A stretch of DNA of 5,476 bases from Cellvibrionaceae bacterium (GTDB lineage Bacteria > Pseudomonadota > Gammaproteobacteria > Pseudomonadales > Cellvibrionaceae), in assembly GCA_027012915.1 (NCBI GenBank), contig JALUYN010000675.1, forward strand, positions 1-5,476, in the 5' to 3' direction. The notes under the pieces are model-generated. The model was given only the letters and a program-made list of their open reading frames with translations. It was not told the DNA's origin and ran no database searches. Both the position numbers and the translations under genes were made by a program. The number at the start of each line of letters is the position of its first letter. Within the stretch, counting starts at the first letter, position 1. Of the stretch, positions 4,700 to 5,476 are shown piece after piece.

Positions 4700-5476
4700 A
4701 TGACGACCGATATCAAAGCTTACGATTTGCACAGCGCAGAGAATATTCAGGAATTTGAAAAGCAGGATCGTCTCGAACGCTACCCGCTCATCAATTCGTT
4801 TGATGTGATGATGGAAGCCTGTCGTCGTCACGCCGACAAGACCGCCCTGGAATTCTTGCCAACAGCGGCCAAGGATGAGCCCGCGCTCCCCGTTACTTAT
4901 CAGCAATTGGCCGGACGACTGATCCAAACCGCGAATTTACTGCATGACTCGGGTGTAGCTCCAGGTGATACCGTGGCGATGATGTTGCCCACCATTCCTC
5001 AAACGTTCTACACCATCTGGGGCGTGCAGGCGCTGGGTGTTATCAATCCTTTGAACCCCTTGCTGAGTGTCGAACATCTGTCCGAAATTATGGCGGCAAC
5101 CACTGCTCGGGCTCTGGTGGTTATGGCGCCGATTGCCGGCAATGAGGAGCTGTGGCAGAAGTCGGTCGCACTGGCGAAGGCCTGTAAGTCGTTGAAGTAT
5201 CTGGTGGTTATTTCCATTCCAGGCATAACCGAGGAGTGTCCTGCGGATATCGGTTGTGATGTTCAGGTGGTGGACTACAGCGCCGCTATTGATGCTCAGT
5301 CCCCTGAGAAGTTGAATTTCGAGCGCTCGGTGACTGCTGAAACTCCAGCCGCATATATGCACACTGGTGGCACCACCGGACGTCCTAAAGTGGCCAGCTT
5401 GAGCCACGGCAATATCGCCGGTATGGGTCAGATGATCGCCGATGTGAATTCCAACAAGCAGGGCACCAATACCCCG
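4700..5476 (+). CDS. AMP-forming acyl-CoA synthetase (ANL superfamily), 5' part only
   Basis: The enzyme activates a carboxylic acid with ATP to an acyl-adenylate and then transfers it to CoA, in the cytoplasm. The 259 visible residues cover the start of the large N-terminal domain; family members usually have about 550-650 residues, and the rest lies beyond the right edge. The nucleotide-binding signature is at 219-230 (YMHTGGTTGRPK), including the Gly/Thr-rich loop and lysine. Earlier family segments are TYQQLAGRLIQTANLL (66-81), GVAPGDTVAMMLP (85-97) and ALGVINPLNPLLS (111-123), the last two matching the usual 'Gv..GD.Va...pn' and 'aGai..plnp' blocks. The HTGGTTG form of the loop is typical of a FadD-like subgroup of acyl-CoA synthetases rather than of acetyl-CoA synthetases. 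The substrate chain is not predictable without the C-terminal half. It follows AraC2 by 72 bases on the same strand. Confidence 0.95.
   Translation, partial: MTTDIKAYDLHSAENIQEFEKQDRLERYPLINSFDVMMEACRRHADKTALEFLPTAAKDEPALPVTYQQLAGRLIQTANLLHDSGVAPGDTVAMMLPTIPQTFYTIWGVQALGVINPLNPLLSVEHLSEIMAATTARALVVMAPIAGNEELWQKSVALAKACKSLKYLVVISIPGITEECPADIGCDVQVVDYSAAIDAQSPEKLNFERSVTAETPAAYMHTGGTTGRPKVASLSHGNIAGMGQMIADVNSNKQGTNTP

Noticed and set aside
4253..5407. Minus-strand open frames opposite AraC2 and the acyl-CoA synthetase
   Set aside because: They are antisense to genes with strong family motifs and have no support of their own.

Overview
The window looks like chromosomal DNA of a gammaproteobacterium. 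The GC content is moderate by eye, the genes are tightly packed, and spacers are AT-rich only at regulator promoters. The gene families (an isoquinoline 1-oxidoreductase-type molybdenum hydroxylase, AraC and LysR regulators, and a fatty-acyl-CoA-synthetase-like enzyme) are common in marine and soil gammaproteobacteria that degrade lipids, hydrocarbons or aromatics. This placement is inferred from gene content and style; no rRNA or other marker is present.

Layout. (1) Positions 1-1508, minus strand: a two-gene molybdenum hydroxylase operon. A small [2Fe-2S] subunit is followed, with a 4-base ATGA overlap, by the large molybdopterin-binding subunit, which runs off the left edge. The large subunit starts with a Tat signal that also carries a lipobox-like LSGC. 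(2) Positions 1638-4627: four transcription regulators in a row. They are a stand-alone AraC-type DNA-binding domain (minus), a LysR regulator with an LrhA/HexA-like effector domain (plus), a second LysR regulator of the NodD/NahR type (minus), and a second stand-alone AraC-type domain (plus). The two AraC proteins align without gaps across their helix-turn-helix (HTH) domains and are clearly paralogous. (3) Positions 4700-5476, plus strand: the first 259 residues of an AMP-forming acyl-CoA synthetase, cut by the right edge, 72 bases behind the second AraC gene.

The arrangement is nearly mirror-symmetric. Each outer metabolic unit is preceded, on its own strand, by a short AraC-type regulator, and each AraC gene diverges from a LysR gene. 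The two LysR genes converge with an 11-base gap. The AraC1/LysR1 promoter region holds a perfect 10-bp-arm inverted repeat, and the LysR2/AraC2 region holds 11-bp direct repeats. The simplest reading is a regulatory hub controlling an oxidation step (left) and CoA activation of a carboxylic acid (right). A shared pathway is inference; no substrate can be named from the sequence.

No RNA genes, CRISPR arrays, insertion sequences or convincing intrinsic terminators were found. No completely novel system is evident. The most unusual elements are the paired sensor-less AraC proteins and the operator-like repeats between the regulators.
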